This document shows, piece after piece, positions 49,757-62,095 of a stretch of DNA of 64,000 nucleotides. Position 1 is the first letter of the stretch. Each line of letters starts with the position of its first letter. The position numbers and the translations under genes were made by a program. Under the pieces are notes generated by a model. The model was not told where the DNA came from. It saw only the letters and a program-made list of their open reading frames with translations, and ran no database searches. Origin of the DNA: Pempheris klunzingeri (taxonomy: Eukaryota; Chordata; Actinopteri; Acropomatiformes; Pempheridae); the NCBI RefSeq assembly GCF_042242105.1, contig NC_092013.1, forward strand, positions 3,157,987-3,221,986, read 5' to 3'.

Positions 49757-52700
49757 CTGAAACATATACAGTACAGTAAGAAGAGCTGCTCATTTCAGAG
49801 GGGAGCAGATATTTTGCAAACTGTGGATTACCAGTGAGGCGCGGTACTAGAAAAGATCAGTTCCTGTAAGGTCACGTCTTCTATCTGTACATAAATATTG
49901 ACCCAGCTTTGAATGCCATGTGTCTCCCCCTGCCTTTAGGGGAGGGACCTCTGTGCTGACTAATGTTGCCTCTGTGGATCATGTGTGGGTCCATAACACG
50001 GGAGACAACCCCATATTATTCAAGCGGCCAGCAAGACGGGCATGAATCACTGGAAATTTTTGGAATGTATTTTAATTATTTAACCATGTAAGCTTGTTAC
50101 ATATAATGTAGGTCATGGAAATGACTGCGCAACACTTGAGCCGCTGAGGTTTTCCTGAGAGTGTAGGTGTTTGGACTGTGGAGGGTGACTCCAGGGAGCA
50201 CAGTCCAGGCTCCAGTGGACGTTTCCGCACTCCAATAGTTAATTTTCAGGCGTGTGTGATGACCGGCTAAACAAAGGTAAATGAGCTCTTGCTGTGCAGA
50301 TCCGGCGGATTGGGTTCAGCTTGGCGCGGTGAGTTCAGTGTGTGTGGAGGTTTTCACTCCAGCAGGACTCTTACACTGGGGGAATGTCAATTCCCTTTGT
50401 GGATCCCTGGGAACGGGCTTCCATCTCCCTTTTTGGAACTGCTCTAATGAGGCCAGGCATATTGCCTTTCATCCCTCACTCCCTGCAATTAGGCACAGCT
50501 CACAGTTTTCGTTATGGCCACAGCGGACTGTTTGTATACACAGACACAATGTAGTGGGCCAAGGCTGCCCACTCCCCTTCCGCGAAACAGCATCTCTGCA
50601 CATGCCACCTTTCGTATACCTGTAAAACTGTACTTTTCAGGTTTTGGTGTTCAGTTTTCTAACAGCAGTCACTGTAGATGTTGTGTTTGTGTGCCTCCCA
50701 CAGCTCAGAAAGAATCCCCTGCCAGAGAATACCGAGGAAGGTCATATGGTCATGATTTGCAGATTTAGCTGACATGGAGTGTATAAAATTCCTTGAGTTC
50801 AGAGGAGAAAATCAACTATCTAATGCCAACCAGATCTATTTTCCAGCCATTATTATATAAACAAGCATTCATGATACCTCATGATCCTCTCAGAGAATTC
50901 TTCGACCCACAACGCAGAGTCCTATTTTTCCCACCAGAGAGGACGGCGTTCAGTGCAGGTTCACTTTTATTTGGGTCTTTCATCCATTTTGGTATTGCTT
51001 TTGTCACCGGACCAATGCCGTATCGAAGCCCAGACCGCTCAAAAGCCTCACTAAAACAGCATGTTTGCACAGTTCCAACCAAAAGAAACGCCCGTGCACT
51101 GACGGGGGGGGGGGGCAAAAACCTTGGGGCTAGTGGGGAAAGAGCCCCTGCCACTTTCTCTGTCCCATGCAAGAAAGGTTTGGTCAGCAGGAGCTGGCAT
51201 TTGCCAGGCTTTGGCAGTTAGAGGAGGCTGTGATGTCAGCCATTTTAGGATGGACAGTACAATGTGCAGTGCGCCGCCATCTTTCTTCCTTTTCTTCTTA
51301 ACTTGCCAAATGAATGCCTGTAGTCTTGGCTACAGAACTGAAGAAGTTATTCATCAAAAGTGATGGAAAAGGATGCATGACTCAGATTTTTTTTTTTTTT
51401 TTTTTTTCTCAGCGCACCATGGTTTATTTGTCTGTCATTCATCTGGGCCGCAGATAGAAGGGTCCGGAGAACAATGTAAGATTTCAGTAGTGAGCGCTCA
51501 CCCTAACACAAAACAGGACCACGCAACAAAGATGCTCAGACAGGCAGAGCGCAGTAGGTATGTAGCGATGCGCCTCGGTCTCAAGGCCTCTGCACTGATT
51601 TAGCGAGACAATAACGCGAACAGGAGGTCATTTGCAGCGCGTGCGTCTGCGATGTTTCTTTTATCAACCTTTTTTTTTTTAAATCTCGCTACGACCTGAT
51701 TGAGAAAGAGAAAGCAAAGTTGTTTGCTGTGACCCTCATCCAAAGTTATCTGAGAGAGACTTGAACCATGAATGGACTTTTCAAAGATGGCTGGCAGGGC
51801 ATGTGGATTAAGTTTGTCCTGCACCGGATGCAGTCCAGGGAATTTAGCGTGTACGTCTGTGTGTGTGTGTGTGTGTGAGTGAGTCTTGAGGTTGGTGGGT
51901 GTGGGCGAGTGACGCCGCTGTGTGTGTGTGGCGTGGTGGGCAAGGGGAAGAGAGGGGTTGCCATGGCGATGTTAACACATGAGTGGCACCACCGACCGGT
52001 CTCCCAGTGGACGAGGCTGCAGTCATGGAGGTAAGGGGGGGAGTGTGTGTGTGTGTGTGAGTGTGTGTGAGGAGGACGACGACGAGATGGCTGACAACAC
52101 CTGCATCTCATAATGTTCAGACACCAGTGCGCTCACACACACACACACACACCCATGTGGAAAAAACGGGGGAGCCCACAGACGAGACGCAGGCGGCACG
52201 CTGCCGGACGGGCGCTGAAGACGGCATGGACTAGTGTTGCTGTGCTAGCACTGTTCTGAAGACCCCGATGACTCTGAATTGTTTTTCAGCACACGTAACA
52301 CTGGAGCCCGACACTTATTCACGCTGGCAAGCCTACAGTGCCGTTCACGCACAAAGATGTCCCCAAACTGCAACCTGTCCACCCGTACTGTCAGTAAAAC
52401 CCCCACATTAGTCCACGCTGGCAGCTTGATGGACACAGGAGACACCCAGACACGCAGGAAATAGAACAATCTCAAATCGACAGTCAGCCGTCTAAATGCT
52501 CCCAGTGCTGGATCACGTTTCCCTTATAAATGAGGCGCCATTGTTCCCAATCTCTTCTCTGTGCAAGACAGTAATTGCTCTCTGTCTCTGGCTTATATTT
52601 GGGTGTCCAGCTGATCCACTCCCATGACGTTAATCTATTTAATGGACATTTGGCAGAAAATGTTCCCGCTAAACAGATTTTTTGATCATTCAAATGTATC

Positions 52701-52865
52701 TGTCAGGAGTTCCCCCTCTCTGCCCCAACCACCCCCCCACCCCCCCGGTGGACACCAGGTCATTTTTTTGGCAAATTTTTTAAAGCAGATTCTCAAGACG
52801 GCCGCGGATCAATGTCACAGCAAATTACCCACAAAACAAATACTGTCATAAGTGAGAGAATTTGG

Positions 52866-52904
<39 letters not shown>

Positions 52905-53007
52905 GCTGTCACGTCAAGAGACTCTTCGCCAGTTATTCAGTTCAAAGAGAGATTTCGAGAACGGTGCTGGTGCTAAATGTTGCGGAGGTGAGGAGGGAGT
53001 GTGTGAG

Positions 53008-53010
<3 letters not shown>

Positions 53011-53072
<62 letters not shown>
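53011..53072. repeat. (TG)n microsatellite
   Basis: Thirty-one uninterrupted TG units, the longest dinucleotide tract in the window. A related tract lies at 52868-52902. Confidence 0.95.
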
Positions 53073-53073
<1 letters not shown>

Positions 53074-55696
53074 CTGGAAGGTGTCAGTGGGGAGGAATAT
53101 TGAAACGGCAGAGCCTGTCATCATCATCAGTCATCCTCTCACTTCACTCCCAAGTGTCTGAGTTTTGTCTTCCTTTGTCCTTCTTCCTCCCTCCAGCCCT
53201 CCAACGTTCTCCTTCATGTGACAGGCGGCACAACAAAAACACCGATCTCTGTTTGTTAATGTCAACTGTAGGTGACCCAACAATCTGGGAGTGTCTGAAT
53301 CAGTGGACTGTTTTGAATTAAATTTTAATGTTTAGCAACCACTTTGCAGCCTCGCCTCCCTTTCGGCTGGAAGCAGCTCGCCGAGGATGGGGCATGTTTT
53401 TCGTGTTGTAATATTGTAATTACTGCAGCAGTTTATGAGGTGATGAGAGGGAATGCATGCTGCTTTCTTTCAGCTGGTTGTGCTGAAACGGGAGCAGCAC
53501 GCTCAGCTGTTGGCCATTTGAAAGTATGGAGAATATAATTAAATATTAATGAGATGTAAATATATAATATTGTTATGGAAATGATCGTGTAAGAGCACAT
53601 AAGGGAGGCCCTCCTGTAAATCTTTAAGCTGCTATTAAATCAGGCGGAACGTATAAACCCCATCAGAATTTAAACCTAGCTTAATCCCATTTGTTTTGGA
53701 ACGCTTGTTTTTGAAAAGTTGAATGGTTCAAACGTGGTTTTAGTTTCGGCGAACAAGGCCCCTCTGCTCGCGCTGAGCGTGGGTGTTCAGAAAGCACGTC
53801 TGAGAGCTCTGCCACTTTCCCTCACTTCACATACGACTCCCCTGGTCCGCTCAGATGAAAAGAGTTTCCTCCCCCTGCGCCGCAGAGCCAGTGCCAGCGC
53901 GAGGACATACGACACACTGGGGACAGTGATCGTCTGAGCGTTGTCTACCTCGCCGCTGAAACACAAGGCCTGGCTTTTCAGAGGGAACCATTCAATGGCT
54001 CCCTGTCTGGGAAGCCCTTGTCTTGTGTCTGATCGCACGTCTCGCTCGCCAGATAAAGCAGCCCATTCTTTTGATAGGTGACCTGATTCTTTATGTAACC
54101 TTTCTCAACTTTTGGCTTGTCTTGGGTTTTCTCATGCAGGAAGCGGAGTGTTTTTCCGGGGAGGGGAGCTCCTGTGCTCGGGCCGGCGTCTGTCTCGTCA
54201 CAGACCCGCGTCCCCTCCGAGGGCTGCACCGGTCACAGCCCGCCGCCGTCACCTTCCCCATCACTTTATTTCCTCAAACATGCAGGCATGCAGTGTGCTG
54301 TGAGCAAAATGAGCCACTTCAGCGCAGCTAAACTGAGCCAGCACTGATTTTTGTTCTATAGCATAGAGGCGTCTCTCTCACAGATGTTTCAGATGTGCAT
54401 GACTACATCCCTCTGTTGCAGGAACACTGACTTCTAAATCCCTCGTTCAGTGGAACAAACTCAATGAACACCGTGTCCTCAGCAGGGGTTAATCGAGTGT
54501 GCCGTCAGAGGATATCATGACCTCTCTGGCGGCAAAACATACAGCACATGCCCGCGTCTGGATGCAGTGAACCGGGATTACTGCATAAGATGCTGGTGAC
54601 CTAGTTTTTTTGTTGTTTGTTTGTTTTGTTTTGTTTTAGGGTTTTTTTCTTTTTTCTTTTTTCTGTCGGAAAGCAGCAGCCGTCAGTTGAAATGAAAAAG
54701 AGGCAGTTTACAAGGAGGACGTCACAGTCTGTCTGGGATCAGTGTGTACTGTTGGGCAGTCATTTGAGGGTTTTAATTCTGGAACAGGTTCATCTTTTAT
54801 TTACCACCCAGCCGGCCATGGTGAACACGCACGTGGGATGCAGCAAAATGAAAGTCTGCGAAAGTGCTTTTCACTGTGTGCAAACGCGGCTCGACACAAA
54901 AAAAAGAATCAGGTGAAAGTATGTGAAAGTCAAAGTGTGTTTGAATTTTCTTTGTAACCGCTAAAGCGCCGTACAACTGAATCCAGGTGTTATGTGGAGC
55001 GGTTGGTTGAATTTGTGCAGCCGAATAATAAGCATGCAGGAAAACATAAAGCCTGAGTGATACGCGTAGATGATGATAGGATGAGACTAGTTTTCAGCAG
55101 CGTGTCACGCAGCAACGCTTCTCTCCAAAAAAACGAAGACGAGAGTGATTTACAGAGGCTGTGTGTGTGCGTGTCTGTGTCAAAAGTTCACACAGAGGGC
55201 AGAGCTTCATTTCCACTTTGATATTTTTTTTCCCCTCTCATCGCTTGTTTTACACGTTTTCTCCTATCCAGTGATAAAATGTCTATAAGAACCAGCTGTA
55301 TCTCTAATGAAACGCTGGCCGGAGTGCATCTGATTGTCCTGTCCTGCAGACTTAGCTGAATATTTGTGGCTTCGCGAGAGAACATTTCATTTCATTTCAT
55401 TTCAAGAGAGAGAGCAGAAATGCCGAAGACTGCGGGAACAATCCGGATCCATCCCTATGGCCGGAGTGTATTAGGAGGAGGGAGCCTGTGGATGTGGTTT
55501 GCTAATGGCTCTCAGGACCCGCTGATCTGTGTATTGTGTTTGTGTGCATGCATGCGGCGCCATGCTGCTGCTTGAACACATGTAGGATGAGATGTTTGAG
55601 CCTGCAGCTTGTAAATGGCTTCAGATGTGTTTGTAGTAACCTCCTCAGACCCTGAGAGAAGGTTTAAGGTCTTTAATAGTACTGTTGTTGGCTGGG

Positions 55697-55741
<45 letters not shown>

Positions 55742-56520
55742 ATTTGACACTGCATTATGCCGGGAAGGTGCACTGTAACATTTAATGTAAAACATATGGC
55801 TCAGGTCCAAGTGTGGCAGTAAAACACTCAAACTCACCAGCAAAGTCGTTCACATGTCTGCTTTACAATATCAAACTGACGAGGAACAGGGCAGCAAGAG
55901 GATGTGACCGCTTTTAAGCATTTTCAACTGCGGAAAAGTCTGTAAAAATTCACCTAATTTAAAGTAATATTACGTATACATACAAGACATGTTTACCAAA
56001 TGTTTTTTGCATATTTTTGCATGTCCGTGGTCGCTGCAGACGATGTGAAACAGCTGGTAAGCTTGAGTAGTGAAATGCATCCCTCTGACTGGGTGCAAAA
56101 TCCCCAAAGTCGTCTGTGGATGCTATTTATTTACTGATATTAACTCTTTTTCTGGAGGGAGGCAGGTGGCATCTGGCAACAAGGAGCCGAACACTCATTC
56201 AACCACAGCACATCACATTTACATGATATCAACTTCGCCTTCGGTCGCGGCGCCAACCGGCATTTTCATTACATGTTCTGTTGATGTCATGAAGCTTGGC
56301 TAAAAAATAATTCTGTTGACACGCGCCATCATTAATTAGAGGAGACAAACCTATGGCAACAGTGAGGAAAAACAACAAATATCCCTGAGATTAGACTGTC
56401 ATTTCTGGCTCTGTCGATTTTCATGCTCTTCTTTCTGAATTCATAAAAAGTGACAGCTACACAGAAGTCCATAAATCCAAGTAAATAACCAGAACAGTGA
56501 CAGGCTGCATTGATTGAAGG

Positions 56521-56559
<39 letters not shown>

Positions 56560-57273
56560 TGCCCTAAATTATTTTCATTATTGAAAAGCCTTTGTAGATT
56601 CCCCTGATAAACCTAATGTGAAATATTTTTCAACATTTAGGAAATCAGCCAAATGTAATTTTAAAACCGTAACAAGAATTTTTTTGCGTGCAGTGAGAGA
56701 AACCCACTTTTCCTCTGTCTGTAAAGTAATTCCACCTAACCTTCGTTTTTGATTATGAGCGTCATGCAAAAAGCTTTTTTGTTTAAAGAAAAGCCCTAGA
56801 CTCTTTTACTTTGGGGCTCTAATTGCTGACAAATACCGCCTTACACGTATGACGGCGTATTTCCACTTACACTTATTACCCTGTGTGGGGCTATTAGCGT
56901 TCTCTGCATTCAGCTGACTGTAGTGTACTTACATGGTCGATATGTTTTAGATTGTAGACTGTAAATCTGCTCTCCACATACGACAGGTTTTTATCCGCCA
57001 TTTTGACGATGTGCCGTTTCTTTTTCTGTAAATTAAAGATGGGCTGAAGGAGTGACATGTCTCTGCTCTCTCACAGGTTCCTGGGGAGCTGTTAAATTTG
57101 TCCATGTGACAGGAGTCCTGAAGTGGCAGAGGGCATGAAGCAACACTGTGATATCATAGTGGCTGGTCCATGACACTAAACTCCATTCAACCCTCTCCAC
57201 TCTCCACCCGCCCTCTGTTCTCATCATACCGGACAAGGAATCACTCACTCTCCCATCTACACAAAGCTGCACA

Positions 57274-60012
57274 ATGGCCAGCAAGAGGAAATCCTCAGTA
57301 CCCTGCATGATACCATCCAAATCCAAACATGTGCGTGAGGAAATCATACTGGGCTCGCTACCAGATCTCCTACCAACAATCCCAGAAGATAGCATACTCA
57401 GCATCTCTGGAGAAGAGTCTGGCCATTTCTCTAACAGCTCCTCCAAATCCGAAAGTGGCATGGAGATGCAGAAAGGAGGTACATACAGCTGTCCAAAGTG
57501 CCGTTTTGAGTCCAGAGATCTAAACTACTTTTTGGATCACATGCACAACTGCCACTTAGACTTCAGGGCCCAGCCCACCTTCTACTGCCTGAACTGTGCG
57601 GTGTCAGTCGTCCGCTTTGAGGCTCTGGCTCTGCATAACGCTAACGCCCACCCTAAGATAATGGAGGGCCTGGTCACAGCCTCCCTAACTGTCAACCAGA
57701 GGGACGGAGTAACGACAGTGGAGCAAAGCCTCTTCACGGACAGCGGAGAAGACTACAGAGAATCTGGGATCTCCCTCACCAAAACACCCATTGCAAAGAT
57801 GATGAAAGCCAAGGGGGAGCACAAAAAGATTGTGGTTTCTCACACCGTGGAGGTACGGAAGATAGACACTGGAAAGGATGTAGATCCCAACATGCTGACA
57901 AATGTGCCTGAACTCCAAAACGGGGCTCCCAGTGTTTCTGCCGCCCCAGCTATGCCGAGGACCACTGTCACTCATGTGATTACGACGACAGTGTCCAACC
58001 AAGTCTTTCACCAGCACACTCCCTCCCTTTACTCTCCCCCCTCCTCTGATTCCAATAAAGACCTTCCAAAGGTGATGATCCCTCTCAGCAGCATCCCCAC
58101 ATACGATGCCGCCATGGACACCAGCAGCTTTCTCAAAACATCCTTTGGCAAGTTCCCCTACCCGACCAAAGCCGAGCTCTGCTACCTAACGGTGGTCTCA
58201 GAGTTCCCCGAAGAGCAGATCAAACTGTGGTTTACTGCCCAAAGGCTCAAGCAGGGCATAAGCTGGTCTCCTGAAGAGATCGAAGAGGCCAGGAGGAAGA
58301 TGTTCAACACTGTGTTCCAGGGTGGAGCACCTCAAAAGCAACCCGCTACACAACGACACGTCAATCACATTGTAACCCACCACACTGTCAACGCCCATCC
58401 AGGCTCAAAAGGACCAAACTTTCAGATGGCCAAAGTTCCCTACGGCGGTATCAAAACCAGGCCTGTTGGAGTCATAGCCACACAGGCAAGCATGTCAACC
58501 AACCCCCACGTCACCAGGGTCTCGTATTCTACTCCAATCGTCCCCCCGAGGTTTCCATCCACAGTCAGAACAACAACAAAGGTACTGACCAAGAATACTC
58601 AACCCACTGTGGAGCCAGACAAGAGCAACGGCCTCGGCCTGGACATGGCTGGAAGCAGCGGTTGTGTCAGTAGCACCAGCAGCAGTCGAAGCAGCAGTAG
58701 CAGCAGTAGTTGCAGTAGTAGCAGCAGCATCAGCAGCTATTCCAGCAGTAGTAATGGTGGTGAGACTGTCACCAGGAAACCGGTGCACAACAGCAGCCCG
58801 ACCAACAGCATCAACAGCATCACCACTTGCTCTGCCAACATTAGCAATAATGATGAGCACTGTGTCGCTGCCACCAACGGGAAGCCAAATGTCAAAAGCA
58901 ACAGTTTACCAACCGGATTGGAAAGTTCAAACAGTACTAAGAGTCAAGTGATCATCGACAACACCAGCAAATCCAACGTCACCTGTAACAATCACAACAG
59001 CGGCGTCATCAGCCCACAAGAGCAGGCCCACGCTGCAAACCCCGACGACGAGCGCAACAACTACGTCCACAAGACCAACAATAACAGTATTAGCAATGAA
59101 ACCCCTAGTACTACCTGTAATGACAGTGTCCCAGACCTGAACCATGCCAGCAAATCCCCAACTGAAAGCACCAGCACCACTGTCATTACAAAAAGCAGCT
59201 CATCTGGTTCAGATGAAGGTAAAGGCAGCAAGGACTTTCCCATCAAAGGCATGTCAATCCTACAGCAACTCATCAAGGAGGAGGACCCGTTTGCCCGGGA
59301 CAGAATCTGCCCAGAGCTCAAAGTGGACCCCATCAAGATCAGCTTCAAGAGGCTGAAGATGAATGAGCCGGAGACTACATCTGAGATGGTGCATCAAGAA
59401 CACAAGACCGAGACGACCGAGGTGTCTGCTTCTCAGCCGTCGTTCTCACCCCCCTGGAGCAACAAGACCCCCCAGCAGCAGCACATCCTCCGACAGGTTT
59501 TCTCCAACACCCGCTGGCCCAGCAGTCAGCAGTATGAGGACTTAAGCGTCCAGACGGGCCTCCCCAAGTCAGAGGTGGTGCGCTGGTTCAGCGACAGTCG
59601 GTACAGCCACAAGAACGGGCAGCTGAAGTGGCTGGAGACCTACCAACGACCTGCTGCGGATTCAGAGGAACCGAAGGGCCCCGGAGACGCCGACCCCGAG
59701 TCACCGAAGGACTCTCCAGCGGCCAAAAAGAAACTTGTTGAGCAAGACATGAACAAGCACCTTGAAGCAGAGGCGGGATTGAACTCAGGGCAGCGGGGCG
59801 TGTGGCAGGATTCATACTCGCCGCTGCTGGGTCTGATGGGGGCCGAGGGGAGCGGCGAGAGAGGCCGAGCCGAGGAGTCAGCGCAGCCGGGAGTCCTGCA
59901 GGATCCCTGGTCAGAGCGGGCGGAGGACCACCAGCAGCCGGTGGCCAGTCAGTCACTCATTGATCAACAGACTGATGCCAATCAGGCCAGGTACTTCAGA
60001 CACAACGCTTGA
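57274..60012 (+). CDS. zhx3: ZHX3-type zinc fingers and homeoboxes protein
   Basis: One coding exon of 912 aa (human ZHX3 has 956). A branch/acceptor region (gctctctcacag, exon from 57078) precedes the ATG, as expected for the single large coding exon of ZHX genes. The start MASKRKSSVPCMIPSK matches human MASKRKSTTPCMIPVK. Two C2H2 fingers are at 73-94 (C73, C76, H89, H94) and 105-126 (C105, C108, H121, H126). The SGISLTKTPIAKMMKAKGE block follows. Homeodomain 1 lies at about 266-345 (SIPTYDAAMD, FPYPTKAELCYLTVVSEFPE, GISWSPEEIEEARRKMFN), closest to ZHX3. Residues 345-640 are Ser/Asn/Thr-rich, with a poly-Ser run near 470-495 where human has homeodomains 2 and 3. A DPIKISFKRLKMNE block is near 684 and homeodomain 4 at about 732-795. 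Homeodomain 5 is not seen. ZHX proteins dimerise and repress with NF-YA. Confidence 0.92.
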   Translation: MASKRKSSVPCMIPSKSKHVREEIILGSLPDLLPTIPEDSILSISGEESGHFSNSSSKSESGMEMQKGGTYSCPKCRFESRDLNYFLDHMHNCHLDFRAQPTFYCLNCAVSVVRFEALALHNANAHPKIMEGLVTASLTVNQRDGVTTVEQSLFTDSGEDYRESGISLTKTPIAKMMKAKGEHKKIVVSHTVEVRKIDTGKDVDPNMLTNVPELQNGAPSVSAAPAMPRTTVTHVITTTVSNQVFHQHTPSLYSPPSSDSNKDLPKVMIPLSSIPTYDAAMDTSSFLKTSFGKFPYPTKAELCYLTVVSEFPEEQIKLWFTAQRLKQGISWSPEEIEEARRKMFNTVFQGGAPQKQPATQRHVNHIVTHHTVNAHPGSKGPNFQMAKVPYGGIKTRPVGVIATQASMSTNPHVTRVSYSTPIVPPRFPSTVRTTTKVLTKNTQPTVEPDKSNGLGLDMAGSSGCVSSTSSSRSSSSSSSCSSSSSISSYSSSSNGGETVTRKPVHNSSPTNSINSITTCSANISNNDEHCVAATNGKPNVKSNSLPTGLESSNSTKSQVIIDNTSKSNVTCNNHNSGVISPQEQAHAANPDDERNNYVHKTNNNSISNETPSTTCNDSVPDLNHASKSPTESTSTTVITKSSSSGSDEGKGSKDFPIKGMSILQQLIKEEDPFARDRICPELKVDPIKISFKRLKMNEPETTSEMVHQEHKTETTEVSASQPSFSPPWSNKTPQQQHILRQVFSNTRWPSSQQYEDLSVQTGLPKSEVVRWFSDSRYSHKNGQLKWLETYQRPAADSEEPKGPGDADPESPKDSPAAKKKLVEQDMNKHLEAEAGLNSGQRGVWQDSYSPLLGLMGAEGSGERGRAEESAQPGVLQDPWSERAEDHQQPVASQSLIDQQTDANQARYFRHNA

Positions 60013-60502
60013 ATTACAAAGTGTGACAAAAGCTCAGGGAACGAGACACACACCTCATTCACGGCGCCTTGTGATATTTTACAAGCTTAGCGCTATTTAT
60101 CAATCAAGGCAGCGAAAACAATGTAAGCCAGGTGGAGTGATGAAAGCATGACAGCTTGTTGTTTGTTGTCTTTGCTGCATGATGTACAGTAAAAAAGGAG
60201 GCAGGAGAAGTGTGTACAGGTACTCATGCTGAGTAGCTTATTCAGGCAATCAAAGGTCTGTGTTTAAGAAGCTATTTTTAGATAAGTAGGAGTCTGGGCT
60301 GTTGAATTATAGATTGAGAGCGCATGCTAATATATGTGAATAAATCATGACAATTGTCTTTGTTGAGACGGATTTCCAAGAGGCGAGTTCACCCGAACAC
60401 TGGCATCTTTCTGCAAAGCTCGGCCCCCAAAAATGCACCTCACTTGTACCTCAGTAGAACAAGCACAGTGTGAACTTTCCAATCACGTCCTCACGGTTTG
60501 TG

Positions 60503-60537
<35 letters not shown>

Positions 60538-62095
60538 CCGACAGGGATCGCCTGAGGATGGAGCTGCTGGAGGTGTGATGAAGCGGGCCCAGTCTCGCCA
60601 GAGGAACGTGTTGTTTAAAGGCTGGCTCGCTCCCCTGGCCGTGGTCTAAAAAGAGTGTTCATAATGACAGCAGATGTGATTGTAGCTGGACCGTTGGACT
60701 CTGACTGTAACTGTGAATACCCCCCACCCCTCCTCCTCTTCTTCCTCCTCCTCCTCCTCCTCCTCCTCCTCCTCTTCCATCTGCCATCACTTCCTGCCAT
60801 CGTCAAAAGAAAGAACTTCTCACCTTTGAGTCCTGTGATGTTTAAGCCTTTCATGCTTCTTTGTGGTTGTGTGGGGAGGGTGCACAATGAGGTCAGTACG
60901 AGGGATCAAAGAAAAGAAAGAGAAAAGACGCACACCGACTGGAAAACTGACTTGAATGAGCGAAGATAGGATAGGATAGGGCCGAAAGATATTGTTTTTG
61001 GGTCAGAGGGAGAAATATATATATATGATTGAAACTGCACTATAAAAGAGGGTTTGTACTGACTGGACAAACAAAAGACGTGTCGAGGAAATGTTATTGT
61101 TGGCTTTGTGATATTTTTTACTTTTTTAGCAACCAGTACTTCAGCACTGCCTTGAATTTTACTTTTTCCGTTATTTGGTTTTTTCAATTCTATTTACTCT
61201 TCTATAGTCACTGTAAGTCCAGATGCAATCAAACATGGTTTATTTAGATCTGTATCAATGTTGGTGATCACTTTGCAGTTCAGCTACACGCAAGAGACTA
61301 TATACAATGCACTAATGAAGACAGCAATGCTAAAAAAATCACACTGCCCCACAGTAAAGGTATTGACAGCTCCGTGGAGATCAATACACTACACTGCCCT
61401 GCAAACTGAACAGAGAGAAGCCTGTCACGCTAACGTTGCCTTACTCAGCTCTGTCCATGTGTTTATATGACCTGTCTGTCCATCACCTTGCTTTCCAGCT
61501 ACCGTGCTGTCCTGAGATAATAAAAAAAAAAAACAAAAGAAGAAGAAGAAGAAGGAAAAATAAAAAAAACATGCCAGTGCATCGATGGTCACTGTTCGTC
61601 TATATCTGTGAAAAAAAAAAAAATCTTGTGCTGCTTTCTGTACACTTGGAGATGTTTAACTTTAAGCTGTAATTGTATCAAATATTGTTACTGGCAAAAT
61701 GTTGTTTAAAGCGAAATTATCAATTTGATCCCTAGACACTGACAGAGTGAGATATTGTGCTAGCTAGAGAGCCAAATGAGGAGGCCTTTGCTCTCCTCTG
61801 AATTTTCTTGTGTTTATATAAACATACAGTCACTACATGAATCCTATTAAGCTGCATCTTTGTCAAGCTGCTAATAGCTAAGAACGGTGCTATACCATCC
61901 AAAGTGAAATTGAAGGTTGATCTCCTACCAGCAGTGTATGCACTTGTGTCGAATGTTACAAATTTATTTTGGTTTGAGATAAATGGAATCTGGACTTACG
62001 GTGTTATGATCACTTTAAAAACTTTTATGAAATAGTCTGATCATAAAGCACTGTTGTATCATCCTTTCTACACTTCTGAATCTTTACAGAATAAA
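60013..62095 (+). other. zhx3: zhx3 3' UTR
   Basis: About 2.1 kb of non-coding DNA follows the stop and ends at AATAAA (62090-62095). Earlier AATAAA words at about 60339 and 61518 could give shorter transcripts. It contains a TG tract (60505-60536) and a CTC-rich run (60731-60776). No separate gene is supported inside it. Confidence 0.6.

Larger units (their letters stand above)
46335..57070. other. Gene-free region between fam83d and zhx3
   Basis: fam83d and zhx3 are divergent here. No coding exon was found in 10.7 kb. Long CA/TG or CT/CA tracts lie at 48572-48600, 49705-49754, 52868-52902, 53011-53072, 55699-55738 and 56524-56558. The stretch 53540-53720 is AT-rich, complex and may be conserved. 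Non-coding 5' exons of zhx3 are expected somewhere here because the zhx3 coding exon is preceded by a splice acceptor. Confidence 0.45.

Noticed and set aside
52852-53161. Val-Cys repeat frames
   Set aside because: Pure translation of TG microsatellites, as at other CA/TG tracts in the window.
57274-60012. ZHX1 or ZHX2 as identity
   Set aside because: MIPLSSIPTYDAAMD, AELCYLTVVSEFPEEQIKLW and MASKRKSSVPCMIP are closer to ZHX3, and neighbours are 20q-type.
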